NCBI GenBank assembly: GCA_001600455.1
Contig: BCKC01000009.1
Span: forward strand, 558,001 to 622,000
Origin: Endocalyx cinctus
Lineage: Eukaryota > Ascomycota > Sordariomycetes > Amphisphaeriales > Apiosporaceae
Direction of reading: 5' to 3'
Length of the DNA: 64,000 nucleotides
The notes beneath the pieces are model-generated. The model saw only the letters and a program-made list of their open reading frames with translations. It had not been told where the DNA came from and did no database searches. Of this stretch, positions 34,701 to 46,878 are shown piece by piece (position 1 is the first letter of the stretch; every line of letters starts with the position of its first letter). The position numbers and the translations under genes were made by a program.

Positions 34701-37700
34701 TTAAAGACGTGGTTATTGCCCTAGGCCAGATGCCATCTGGAACGAGAATGACGGGCGAGATAGCTGGCGAGATCACAGCAGTTGGGTCTAATGCTCAATC
34801 AAGATGGAAGATAGGTGACCGAGTGATTGCCCTCATGGTAGCACCTTTTGGAAATCGGGTACGCACCAACGCTAACGGCGTAGTACGTATACCCGACTCT
34901 GTATCCTTAATCGACGCAGCTTCGATTCCCATAATATACTACACGGCTTGGTATTGTTTCACACAAGTTGCTCGACTAGAGAAAACCCAGACTGTTTTGA
35001 TCCACTCAGGCTCGGGAGGCGTGGGTCAAGCTGCCATCCAGCTCGCGAAGCTAGTGGGAGCTGAGATCTATGCCACGGCCGGCAGTGCATTTAAGAGGAA
35101 ATTTCTCCAGGATCAGTACGGTATACCAGAAAGCCACATATTCTCATCACGCTCCGGGCGCTTTAAGAAGCAGATCATGGAATCGACACAGGGAAGAGGT
35201 GTTGACGTAGTACTGAACTCGCTCTCCGGTCAGCTTCTCATAGATAGCTGGGATTGCGTCGCCCAATTCGGCACGTTCCTTGAGATCGGAAAATTGGACA
35301 TTCACGGACGTAGCCATTTGAGTATGGCCAACTTCGAAAGGCAGGCAACATTCGCCGCCGTAGACACAACACATATGTACCGACTACGTCCCGAGTCCGT
35401 GGTCCGCGGCCTTAAAGATATATTTGCAATGATTGAAAAGGGGCTACTGAAGCCCGTGCACCCTATAACAACTTATCCTATGTCTCGCGCTGCGGATGCT
35501 TTCCAGCATATTGCGGCAGCGAAGAAACATATTGGAAAGTCAGTACTCATTGCCGACGAACATACCGTCGTGCAAGCTACCAGACCAAAACCCGTGCCGC
35601 TGAAGCTACACCGCGAGGGCGTATATGTCATCTCTGGTGGACTAGGCGATCTAGGAAAGAAAGTGGGACTTTTCCTCGCGGAGAAAGGCGCTGGTCACAT
35701 CGTGGCCCTCACTCGCCGCGAGGTTGACTCGCAGCAGTACGCCCCTTTGGAAAAGGCCATTAATGCGCTCGGCGGTCATTTCCACGTTATAAAGTGCGAT
35801 ATCACCAGCCGCGAAAGTGTAAGGGAAGCAAGCGAAAGTCTAGTCGCTGCTGGTCTCCCACCAGTCAGGGGTGTCATACAGAGCGCATTGGTACTTTGTG
35901 ACCATCCATTGGAATTCATGGAGCTAGAGGACTGGAACACAACCTTGAACCCGAAAGTTCAGGGGACGCTCAATATGCACGAAGCGTTTTGTTCGCCAGA
36001 CACGACTGAGTTCTTTATTATGTTATCTTCTGTCGCCAGTATGATAGGCTCGAACTCTCAAAGCAACTATGCAGCAGGTAATGCTTTTCAAGATGCCTTT
36101 GCTCGCGCGCAGACTCAATATGGTCTCGGAGGCGTAACCAAGTATACTACCATCAACGTGAGCGCGGTCGAGGGATCTGGGCAGATTACTCGAGCGCGTG
36201 ATCAGAACAGTGGAATTGTGGGCATACTTGGCTCTGTATCGTTCGATGAGGTTCTCACAACGCTCGAATACGCCATGACACCGCAAGAGCGGCTCAATGT
36301 GACGGCGCAGTGCATCATGCCCTTCGATCGCGACACCTTAGAAGATGCCATGGGCCCCACAGCGTTAGCTGACCACATATTTGACCATGTTCTAAGCCAG
36401 AGGATGCGAAGAGCAGGTACGAATAGTAATACCACCGATAAGACGAAATTAGACGTCGTTCAAGTAATTATGCAAGCAGAATCGATCGTTGAAGCCGAGC
36501 GTATTGTCAAAGAGGCACTGGTCAGCAAATTTGTGGCTTTTCTGCGTGAAGACGTACCAGACGACCAACCAATTTCCGGGCTTGGTCTGGATTCTCTAGT
36601 TTCTATTGAGCTGAAGAATTGGGTCCAACAAACATTTCAGACGCCCTTACAGACGTCTGAATTAAGCAGTGCGCAGAGTATTGTCGCTCTGGCTAGAATT
36701 ATCATATCAAGGATGAATATAGGTGGTGATAAGCAATTCGACGGCGTTGATGAGAGTCAAGAAGGCCCAGATACGAGTAAAACAGAGCGTGAACATGGTG
36801 TTGATTGTTGCAAGTATAGCAAAGAACTTCCTGTTCAGCCACTGCCGGATCTAGACGCAGCCCTCGACTTCTGGCTCGAGGCTAACGGGCATCTATGGAG
36901 CCCGGAAAAGCTCGATATAATCCACCAAGATATGGAAAGTATGCGAGCCTCGGATAGCACAGCTCGGAAGGTCCTCCAAGATCTGATCAAGTCTCACGAA
37001 CATGACAAGACCAATGCTTGGTACAGCGACATCACGACAGACGCGCGGTATCTGAGTAGCCGCGAGCCGATCGTTCCATCTTCCAGTGCCATGATGAGCC
37101 ACCGCGAAAAGGCAGATGGTGGCCACAGGCACTCGCAAGCTGAGCGCGCAGCGATTCTTACTTCGTCGTCCCGTTCATTCAAGCGCGCCATGAAAGCTGG
37201 TAAGATCGAGCCCTTCCAGGTCGCCGGTAGGCCCGAGTGTACTTATAGATGGAATTGGCTTTTCAACTCAGTCCGCGTGCCGCATGAGAAATGCGACAAG
37301 ATGATGACTTATAACTTCGACAATGAGAATGCTCAAGACCATATCGCGGTTATAAAGCGAGGTCATCTCTTTAAAGTGATGCTGCAAGATGAAAACGGCC
37401 ATGACGTATCCTTCCAGGCCCTAGTAGCTACTTTCGATGCTATTATAGCCCAAGTAAAGGACGATGGCGTGTGGTTAGGCATTCTCACTACGGACCGCAG
37501 GGACTTGTGGGCACAGGTAGGCAAATACTCATCGCACTACCTTTTAAATATTATTTTCTTTGTCGTACTTATGTTAGTTTCTTTGCAGAAAAGAGAAAGC
37601 TTGTTAAAGTTGAGCTCCCGCAACGCCAAATATTTCCACGTTCTTGATTCGGCCATGTTCGTTTTGTGCTTAGATGATGGCAGCCCTGAAACGACTGAAG

Positions 37701-38745
37701 AAATCGCGCGACAGGGATACATCGGAGATGGCTTCAACCGGTGGTTTGACAAGGTATTGCTGTACTACGTGAGCGCGAACGGTCGTTCTGGCCATATCAC
37801 CGAGCACGGGATGGTCGACGGCACCTCGACGTTCCGACTATCCGAATGGTTGGCGAACGACCTGAATTCGGATATTCCTATGCCTAATGGCTTTGATGAT
37901 TTGTCTGAGATCAAGATCAATGAATTCGTTCTCGAGACGACTCCCGATATTGACAGCCACATGCTCATCCTTAGGAAGCAATACCTAGAGAGAACGTCGG
38001 CCGGAACGTATTCGCGCGAGTTGCTAACCGAGTTCGGCACCGACTTCCTCATCAAGTCCCGGGTATCGGCCAAAGCCGTTATCGACCTGACTTTTCAACT
38101 CGCTCTACGCCTTTTCTTCGGACGCGGAATGCCCACGTGGGAGCCCACCAGCACGGCCATCTTCCACACGGGTCGACCCGAAGGGATCCAGAGGGCCACG
38201 CGAGAAGTGATCGCGTTCTGCGACGCAGCCGCCGAGGCTTGCAGTGGTCAAGATAAATCGCGCCGAGCCGACCGTCGATTACTTCCTCTTCTATTCGCCG
38301 CGACCAAGCGGCTAAACGCCGACACGCAAGCCTTGCTAAACGGCAGCAGCGCCCTGCGCGTCTTCGAGTTGTTGATTTATCTGTGGCCTGCCGACGCGTC
38401 GGAGCCCATGCCGCGGTTCTTGAGCGATTATATGTGCTTCTGCGTCCCGTCCCCCCTGATCGTGGCGCAGAGCAACGGGCTCGACACCGATCTTCTTATC
38501 GAGGATTTTGTGCACTTGCAACCTACGCCCGACGGATTTTGGTCGTTTATGGTACCGCGGAAAGACATGTGAGTTAATTCAAACTAAACGGTTAGGTAAA
38601 AAAAGAGTTGTTTAGTTAACTTGTCGATCACAGGATTCGCGTTTCGCTAAGTGGCGGTTCGCGGGAAAGAACCGCAGCGTTTGCGAAGGAGATGCATCGC
38701 GCAGCAGGGATCATGAGAGATGTCGTTCAGAGAGCTTCAGTGTAA
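28745..38745 (+). CDS. Highly reducing polyketide synthase with C-terminal carnitine acyltransferase domain
   Basis: Iterative type I PKS of 3,200 aa. Exons: 28745-29275, 29335-29752, 29818-29891, 29947-30102, 30185-37516, 37589-38568, 38634-38745; all phases agree. Order (approximate residues): KS (6-430; catalytic Cys in DTACSGGLVAIH, its codon ending exon 1; ETHGTGT, NIGHLESASG), AT (540-830; VFTGQGAQWYAMG, GHSSGE), DH (about 930-1210; LRDHVVEGF His, HPTAFDSI Asp), C-methyltransferase (about 1446; VLEIGAGTGGAT), ER (about 1858-2190; HSGSGGVGQAAIQLAK), KR (about 2204-2430; ISGGLGDLGKK, catalytic NYAAGNAF) and ACP (phosphopantetheine Ser in GLGLDSLVS, about 2528). Residues 2611-3200 form a choline/carnitine acyltransferase domain: PLPDLDAALDFW, GDGFNRWFDKV, catalytic His in TEHGMVDG (about 2909), PTSTAIFHTGRPEGIQ. 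It should make a reduced, methylated chain and hand it to a carnitine-like acceptor. No thioesterase is present. All catalytic residues checked are intact. Confidence 0.97.
37517..37588 (+). other. In-frame intron inside the PKS carnitine acyltransferase domain
   Basis: Donor GTAGGC after WAQ and acceptor TTTGCAG before KRESLLKL. The intron is 72 bases, a multiple of three without a stop. Removing it restores the family pattern RRDLWAQKRESLLKLSS. If kept, it would insert 24 mostly hydrophobic residues. Confidence 0.85.
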
Positions 38746-40616
38746 GAGTGTTAGTTATTTTGATGTCACTTTACTTGGGGTTATGATTAAACATTGTGTC
38801 AAGAAGCGTGATAGTGTCTTTTGAGATTACAGATGACTGAGGCTCTGTTGAAAATAAATGACATACCATAGCACACAACACACATCGCGAAACCAATATC
38901 ATATACACTAATGGGGGGCTCGCCCCACCCCTTCAGACCCCGGAACTAACCCTAACCGCTAACCGTCTCGTCGCCACTAGACTAATGCTAGACCGATGCT
39001 GGGCTTACGCCGAGGCTCAGTTCAGTGGTACGTTTATAGTGGATTTTATAGTAGTGTAATCACTGTAAATAACCACTAAAGTCAACGTACGTTGAACAGT
39101 TGTTGAGTGGAGTACAAGTTGAACCCGGCCTGCCGGGTCTAAATTTTAGACCCCCTAATCAACTGTACCCTCAGTAAAAGTAAACCAGCGGGTATCAAAG
39201 TTTATATCACCAGGTGGTGATTTTATTTTCCAGTAGTTTTATATGTCATAACAGACTACTAAATAATGGATTAAGTTGCTATATATTAGTGGTCGTTTAT
39301 AGCTAATGCCCGCTAAGCTATAGGGAGTTTGGAATAATTATTTCATCCCTTCATCTATTATTGACTGTCAGGTGGCAATAGAACCTTGGCGGGCTTGGCG
39401 AGCAAGGGTTTCTGGAGAAAACTTTTGAAGGGGACCTCCGTGGACGGCTCCTGTTTTACTTGACGGCCGGAAGCCCAGACTACCAGACTACATCTGCAAT
39501 CGCCATACTACATAACCTAGGTAGTTGTAGCCTAACTTCCGGTAATACAATACATTTTTGTCAGCATACTGACCCCCTTATACCTGGGCACCACCTAGCT
39601 AGAAGACCGTTGTTGTTCCGAACCGCATCGCTCAGTGGTGTTCTTGTCTTTGTTCCTGAGTCATATTATGTTATAGTGTCTTCATCTACACCGGGCGAGG
39701 CCGAGTATATTTCATAATTATTGACATGATGTTTCCAACTTATCAAGGCTAGAAACCCCGTTTTTCTAATACCTAGGTTTTTCTTTTATCTTTCTTCTTC
39801 CGCATAAATGCTCAAAGTCACGGTATGGTAGGTTCCCATTACTGTTCGCATCCATTACTGGTATATGCCCCACTACCTAGGTACCTAGTTAGTTTAATAA
39901 ATATTAATTGGCATTATCACTTACTTCCTTCGATATACTCACCCGTGACTGCTAATCGTAACATTCAATACGACATGTTCCGACAGCCTGCTTCCTCATT
40001 TCGGCGCCACGGTTTGATTTGTTCGGCGTCGACCAATCGCCTTATGAGCAAGATGAATATGCCTTGCCAGCAGGATAAAAATGTCTTGTCATCAGGAGGT
40101 ATCGGAAATAGGATGACTCTATCCAATCAGTTCTAAGAACCGCTCCCGCTGCAGATATGACTATTGTGGCCATACGCTCTACCAGCGTTTATATATTATC
40201 GATCAGGCCGGGCTATAAGATTCCGCCATTTCACCTCCCCTCACTTCTCCCCTTACCCCCTCCCCAAATGCTTTATCGCTCCCGTTCCCCCACAACCTCA
40301 TCTAGCTCAGCTTCATCCTATCGCTCTCTCGCAAAGCTATATCTGAATACTTAAAAGTACCTGCCGATATGATTACTTTGAGTGTTCCGTAACCGAGCAG
40401 AACACAGCGGAAATGCAACTCAATCTTACTTAAAGTGGCAGCGGCGTTTGCGAAAGAACTTCTCGGATATGTGCGGCCCAGCGACACAGATGCAGAGAAG
40501 CCAGTTAAGGACTCAAGGACAAACTCAACAGCAGTTGGTCGTTTCCAAACTTTCCAGCTAAGCACAATTCAATAGAGTCTCGTAACGGCGACCCACTCTT
40601 ACTAACTCGAACTCAA
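38746..40616. other. Spacer between PKS and NACHT-ankyrin gene
   Basis: No credible gene. It contains a GC-rich hairpin-like sequence with a CTAACCCTAACC stretch near 38920-38970, a near-identical 15-16 base direct repeat (39024-39040 and 39288-39303), a small hairpin near 39210, and GGTACCTAGG-type palindromic words near 39880. The last 100 bases carry the start region of the next gene. Confidence 0.5.
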
Positions 40617-43600
40617 ATGGCTCCTACTAGAGAAAACATTTTCAATTCTTCTTCACGTTCTTCCACAAGCTTTGAGATTCTCGATTGGCTTACTCCGATT
40701 ACCTTTGGACCACGACAATCTGTTCATTTCCAAAGGCGAGCTCCGGAAACGGGACAATGGCTGCTCGACTCTGAGGAGTACCAAGAGTGGATAAATCTTC
40801 CAAATATCAAAACCTTATTTTGTCCAGGGAAACCCGGGGCTGGGAAGACAATTTTAACGTCAATCATCGTACATGACCTCGAGAACAGGTTTTACCATGA
40901 TCTTAATACCACGGTAGCCTATATATATTTCGATTTCAATCGTCAAGATGAACACGGCATTGAGAGTGTATTATGTTCTCTTCTGAAGCAGCTCGCTCAG
41001 AGCCGACCTTTTTTACCAAGCAGCGTGAAAGAACTTTACGATCGACATGAACAGAGACAAACCAGGCCGTCCCTAGCTGAGATCTCCAAGGTTCTTCAAT
41101 CAGTTATTACGCTAAATGCCAAAGTCTTTATAATCGTCGACGCGCTTAACGAATGTCGAGCTTCCCATAGAGAAAGGTTTTTGTCCGAGATCTTCAAGCT
41201 CCAGGTCAAAGCTCCAATCAAACTATTTGCGACTTCGAGATGGATACCAAGTATTACAAGTCGCTTTGAAGAAAGCTCATCACTAGGCTCATCAGTTGTG
41301 ATATTGACGATTCGTGCAAATCAAAACGATATTACTAGGTTCTTGCGCGATCGTTTGTTAACGTTTCCGAAATTTATTGCTGGTCGAGATGACCTTCAAA
41401 ACGAGACTATCGCAGCTATAACAAAAGCTGCTGACGGCATGTATGTGTTTCTCCTTGGTATTTTAGATAAAGTATATTAATTTGAATAGATTTTTACTTG
41501 CGGAACTCTATCTTAACTCACTAGTGGGCAAAGATACACCTAATACTTTTCGAAAAATGTTACGAAGCGTAGTAACAAATCCGTCTAAGTATGGTTCGTG
41601 TCGTGCTGCATATGAAGATGCCATGGAACGGATTGAAGGCCAGCGGCAAGACCGAGGAAAGCTTGCCAAGGAGGTTATAGCCTGGATAACCTTTGCTAAA
41701 AGGCCATTAACCATACTGGAACTACAACATGCACTGTCGGTTCAGACCAATAAAACCATAATTGATGAAGACGACCTTCCGCGAATCGAAGATATAGTCA
41801 CGGTATGTGTTGGATTAGTCGTGCTTGATAAAAAGAGTAATACTATCCGATTAGTCCATTCTACGGCGCATTTTTACTTTGAGAATACATACAGCCGATG
41901 GTTTCCCAATGCACAAGTTACTATTACTACTGCCTGTACTACTTATCTTTCGTTTCACGCCTTCGAAACCGGGTACTGTCAAACAGACGAAGAATTTGAA
42001 CAACGGCTTAAATCTTATCCTTTTTACGATTACGCTGCTCATAACTGGGGCCATCATGCTTATACTCTTCCGTCTGATGAAACGTTTCTACCATTTCTTT
42101 CTAAACAAGCTCAAGTACAAGCATCAAGCCAAGTACTATTAGCTGCGAAAAAAGAGACAAACTATAGTCAGAGGCCTCCTAAGGCAATAATTGGACTACA
42201 CTTGGCAGCATATTTTGGCCTCTGGAAAATAATCCCTTTTCTCACCGAAATATCCGATCCCAACGCAAAAGATACGTACGGCCAGACGCCGTTTACGTGG
42301 GCGGCTAAGTGTGGGCACGCACATGTGGTTAATCAATTATTGGGCACTGGAAAAGTCTACCCGGACATAGAAGATACGTACGGCCAGACGCCGCTTTTAC
42401 ATGCCGCTAAGAATGGGTATAAGAAAGTAGTTATGCTATTACTAGCTACCGGAAAAGTCGACCTAAACATAAGGGATATGTACCACCAAACGCCGCTTTC
42501 ATATGCCGTTAAGCATAAGCATAAGGAAATAGTGAAGCTATTACTAGCTACTGAAAAAATCGACCCAGATATGAAATATAGGTACGGTGTATCGCTACTT
42601 ACGTGGGCTGCTGGGCACGAGAACGAGCACGAGAACGAGGCTGTGTTTAAGTTATTTCTTAAGGAGATCGCCCATGCTGACCATAACGACACTTCTATGT
42701 CCGATATTGGCTCTGAAGCATCGGGTCTTTCGAAGGCGGATTCGTTTCAATTTTCCCGCCAAGATGAAGGTTCTGCAACGCCATGGTCATCAAACTTAAT
42801 ATCAGCACCGCAAATCGCAACCAGCAGAAACCATCCTGATATAAAGGAAGACGGTCTTGAATCACTCGTTTCTGATGAGCTTGACATTGCGTCGAACGGC
42901 TCATCTCGCCGAAGCCGTAGAGAGTCGAACGCGATACATGTACTCGCACACTACTTTGCAGGAACCGACGAATTAGGTCCTCTTTGTACAGCGGCGTTGC
43001 ACATGATGAGTGAAAAAAGGTTCGTAAATAACTTCCGACGAATTCTCAAATCTTACTATATTAAGCTTTGTGAGGAATCATGCAATGAAAAGGAGAATAT
43101 GGCTGTTCGCATGCTTCGGAGCCGGACAAATCGACACACGTTAGCGCAATACATTATGGAAATAGTGCAAAGTGAAAGGTATCAAGATACAGATGTTACT
43201 CGTCAGGAGTCTCATGTTCACAAAAGAAGCATAAATAAGTGGCTAGAAGAAATCCAGGCCAGCAGAAAGCCGTTTCAACACCACGAGACTGAAAGACCGA
43301 CTAATAACGACAGTGAGGACGAGAATGATAGCGAGGACGAGAACGATGACGACGATGACAAAAATGAAAATAGCGATGACGACAGCATGGCCTCTAAAGA
43401 AGAGACAGAGTTTCCCGAAATCAAACAAATAGAGATATTTCTGCGGAGGGTCAGACCTCTCCGGACCTTGCTGATTGGCCTGCGAGTGTTGCGACTACCA
43501 GGATCTCTCCGAGAAATTATTAGCACAGTCCCTAAAGCATCGATCGTCCTAAGCTCTATTAACGACAGTTCTTTCTTAAATAGAGCTCAACTGTTTCTAG

Positions 43601-44887
43601 AAAACTACACTGGTTGCTGCTGGGACTGGTGGCCGCTTAGAATTCCACGGAATGACATCGAACAAGGAAGTCAGCGTATAGAGTGGAAAGTAAGTATGTG
43701 TCCGATTTTATACGTGATGCTCCTGCTAACCTATGATATTAAAAGCTCTTTGGCCATCATCTCCAGACTACAGTATCCCAAGATACAGCAAGTCTTTTCA
43801 TTGAGGTACTCAATCTAATGGACAGTCACCCACCGAACTGTCATTGCTGTCTCCCAAGACCATCATCAATCACGTGGTCAATGATGCTTAGGCGTACTAT
43901 GGGCTCATGGAGGTCAAGCCATAACACTAGGCATCCTGTTCAAACCACACCCAATCCTCCTTCAAAAGCAGCCCAAAACTACACTCCAACTAGTACTTCC
44001 GCATTAAGCGACTACACACAAGTTCAGCCAAGCCCGAGAAGTTCCAATTTTATAGAACAAAGAGCGGGTGAATCCAGTGGAACGCCACAAGTACATACGG
44101 GAGCCTACTCCAATTTGCCCGAATACACTGCGAGCGTAAAAGTTCTGTTTGCGGTTCAGGGGTGGCGTTGGTCATTGGAGCTTAAAGAGATTGATGTATT
44201 GAAGAAGCCGTCTGATTCAGAATTCTTCAGAGACCTCCGGGATTTTCACCGAAACCACCGATCCAGAATCATCGACTTGTTCTCTCCATTTCGATTTCTA
44301 AACTGTAAATTTGTCAAAGTAAGTCTATATGTCTATATATTATACAGACTATTTAGCTAGAATGTCGATTAATTAATTACAAATAGTTTGATAAAATGGA
44401 AACCGACCGAATCTTATCTGGCTCGAACCCTACTTTGCCAGATGAGCATGGGTACGAGAGGCAATATGAATACAAACCGCGCCCACCAAAAGCAAAGCTG
44501 CCTCTCATCGAACAGCGTCAATTCCAGATACTTCTGAGCGAGTGCGATCATGAGTGTTGGAGATCTGTCCTACCATGGCATGATTGCATCCAGCTTTCAT
44601 CGACAAGCTATCAATTAAGCAAAATTCCGAAAAAGAACGATACTAGCTCATTTTTAGCTGGCATGGCGGAGACAACCGCATTTGGAATCGAGGCAGATTA
44701 CATGTTATCTCTACGATATCTAGTGGTTTACCATGTTATCCCTATAATTCTGGCATTCGTATTTTGGTTCTATTGGCTAGCCACGCATTCGGGCGATTTG
44801 CAAAATGCATCTGTTCCCATTACTGTCGTAACTGCATTGATCGGTACTTTTTGGGTATTGGTTGGAAAACGTGTCGGGTTATCTTGA
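40617..44887 (+). CDS. STAND (NACHT-type) ATPase with ankyrin repeats and C-terminal membrane segments
   Basis: Fungal NLR-like protein, 1,365 aa. Exons: 40617-41440, 41490-43689, 43746-44318, 44387-44887. Domains: short N-terminus without an effector domain; NACHT-like NTPase with P-loop CPGKPGAGKT (69-78), Walker B FIIVDALNEC (171-180; family usual is DALDEC) and LFATSRW sensor; winged-helix-type region (DGIFLLAELYL, ITFAKRPLTILELQHAL); four ankyrin units of exactly 34 aa (nt about 42271-42680). After these comes a region common in fungal ankyrin proteins (HYFAGTDELGPLCTAALHMM), an acidic run (DSEDENDSEDEND), a Ser/Pro-rich linker and a C-terminal module with GIEAEYxxSL-like GIEADYMLSLRYLVVYHVIP and two membrane helices (about 1310-1330 and 1345-1363). 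Likely a membrane-tethered signalling or non-self-recognition receptor; the ligand is unknown. Confidence 0.88.
42271..42680 (+). repeat. Four 102-bp ankyrin-coding units
   Basis: The unit starts near 42271, 42373, 42475 and 42577, each 102 bases apart. Units 1 and 2 share GATACGTACGGCCAGACGCC exactly; units 3 and 4 have drifted. Conservation at the DNA level suggests recent unit duplication or conversion. Confidence 0.8.
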
Positions 44888-45749
44888 CGTTCTACTAACT
44901 TAATCACGGTGATACTACTCCTTCGAGAAGAGAAACGTTTCCATGTGTAAGTGTGATATCAAGAGTTCCATCAGACCTCAAGATGTGCAGCATAATGACC
45001 TAGCCAGCAGTGCGAGTTTTCTGTGACGATGGGGCACTTTGGCTAAGGCATCTCAATTAAGAAGGACAATGCTGTAGTGTGTTATGAAAAGGATTCGAGG
45101 GGCTAGCCCAGTGTATCCTGGCTCACGACGCTCCAATCGTCTGCTTCCCACCTGCCCTCCGAGACCTTGATCTTCTAAGAAGTAGGCCCATAAGTCCGTC
45201 ATCTAGCAGTCTAGGGGAGAGGGAAAATGTCACTTAACCTTAGCAATGCGTTGACATTACGCGTGAGGTAAACTCAACGGGCATTAGGCGACCATCATAG
45301 ATGACAAATGACCAGGAAAAGAGATCTACCCGGTGGATCAGGAGGGATATTGTCCTACAAGTTGGCAAGGGCTAGGAGGTCATGGGCTAATGGTAATACA
45401 TATAGGATTTCCTCAATATACTAATGCAACTTTATGTCTCTACCCAACCTCTCATACAGGCAGTGTCTAAATTCTAGCCGGGCAGTACCCTCGTTGATAA
45501 CTGATTAGGAAGTACTGATTACAGAACTAATACTAACTGCATTGGAGTGCTGCTCGTTTAGAATTTGAAAGGTGCTGGGCTAGCAGAGCTCAAAAAAACC
45601 TTTGTTGGTTTTCACCCCTTGCATGAAGGGTGCACTGTACTTTTACCTTTGACGCTTTGCCGATTGGTATTTATACTCGTAGATCACTAGATGAGACATG
45701 ATTTAATGGTTGAAATCCCCTAATTATTCCCAAGACGCCTCACGGAATG
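44888..45749. other. Spacer between NACHT-ankyrin gene and SDR
   Basis: Convergent 3' flanks. Mixed composition, no open frame with protein-like content. Nothing recognisable seen. Confidence 0.55.
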
Positions 45750-46878
45750 TCAAAGCGGCTGATCACTGAGAGATTTGATGATCTCTTGTACATTGGCAAA
45801 TGCCAATTCATTCATCAACTCTGCCCACAGCGATTCGGCGATGCGTTTTCCTTCTGGCTTATAAACAATCGGCGCCATACTATGAAATTCAAAGGTCAGC
45901 TAGATCATGAGAGCTTGTCCGAGTTAATACTAATTGCGAGAAATGAAAGCTAGTTTCTTACGGTCGAATTTGACAGTCTTCCATGTATTGACCGTGAACC
46001 TCGGGTCCATGTTTGACGGCCGCATCGACTATTACACGAGCCCCGATGGCACAATGTCTTCCGATCAGCCTTTCGGCAATCCTGGCAAAGAATGCGGAAA
46101 TTGTCCCGCTCGTGTCTCGCTGGAGGGCGGATCCATAGCAAAGTCCGGGGTTGGCGCAGTTGATAACGACCACGGAAGGGGAAACGCGGCTAGCCAGCTC
46201 CCTGATTGATAATTGACCGAGAAGCTTCGTAGTTGCGTAGCGTTGGAACATGTCTGGTTTGGTAGATTTTCTTTTATAGACGGATAGTAAGGGGTGTGCA
46301 TCCGGCTCCTTGAAATTCGATAAAGCAGCAGTATCGGAAGAGACCAATACGAGACGTCCTGGATTTGGCCCAGATTTCTTGTCTCTGAGGAGAGGGAGAA
46401 GAAGGATAGCCAGGAGGAAGTTGGAGATATAGTTTACCTGCACACATTCTTCGTAACCTGTAGCTGGGACAAATACCTCGCGGTTCCTCCAAACACCTGC
46501 ATTTAATATGACAATATCCAGACCTTCGAGTGCTTCTGCGAGATTCGCGAACCGCAGTACAGAATCGTAAGACGAGAGGTCAAGCTTCCAGACCTCGATG
46601 ATGGCATCTCGCCCGAGCGACATGAGTAGGTTCTTGGCAGCTTCCCCTTTGGACTCATCGCGCACCGACAGGATAAGTTTACCAATCCCGAGATCTAAGA
46701 GATTCCTAGCGCATTCTAAGCCGATTCCACCATTGGAGCCTGTGATAATGGCTGTCTTACTCTTAAGATCCACCTCGTTAGGTGAGATAGAGTTGGAAGT
46801 TACTAAAAATTGGCGGTATAGGAATCTGGATATGCTGGCCTCCTTTTCCGGCGTAATATCAAATGCGATTTCATCCAT
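45750..46878 (-). CDS. Short-chain dehydrogenase/reductase
   Basis: NAD(P)-dependent oxidoreductase of the classical SDR fold, 348 aa. Exons 45962-46878 and 45750-45879 (reverse strand) meet in phase 2 across an 82-base intron, giving the junction QIRP-MAPIVYKPEGKR. The first in-frame ATG is at 46878 (MDEIAFDITPEKEA). Cofactor motif TGSNGGIG is at 46-53, LNAGVW at 125-130, Ser in LVLVSSDTAAL (about 180) and the catalytic YATTK at 214-218. The C-terminus GKRIAESLWAELMNELAFANV is typical of fungal retinol-dehydrogenase-like SDRs. The substrate is unknown. It lies 7 kb from the PKS and could tailor its product, with the NACHT-ankyrin gene between. Confidence 0.9.

Noticed and set aside
38940..38970. 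CTAACCCTAACC stretch as an interstitial telomere
   Set aside because: Only one to two imperfect units of the fungal CCCTAA repeat; too short to claim.
41460..41489. Splitting the NACHT-ankyrin gene into two genes at the stop near 41478
   Set aside because: A 49-base intron (41441-41489) with GTATGT donor and TAG acceptor joins the NTPase and winged-helix parts in frame, giving the family motif DGIFLLAELYL.
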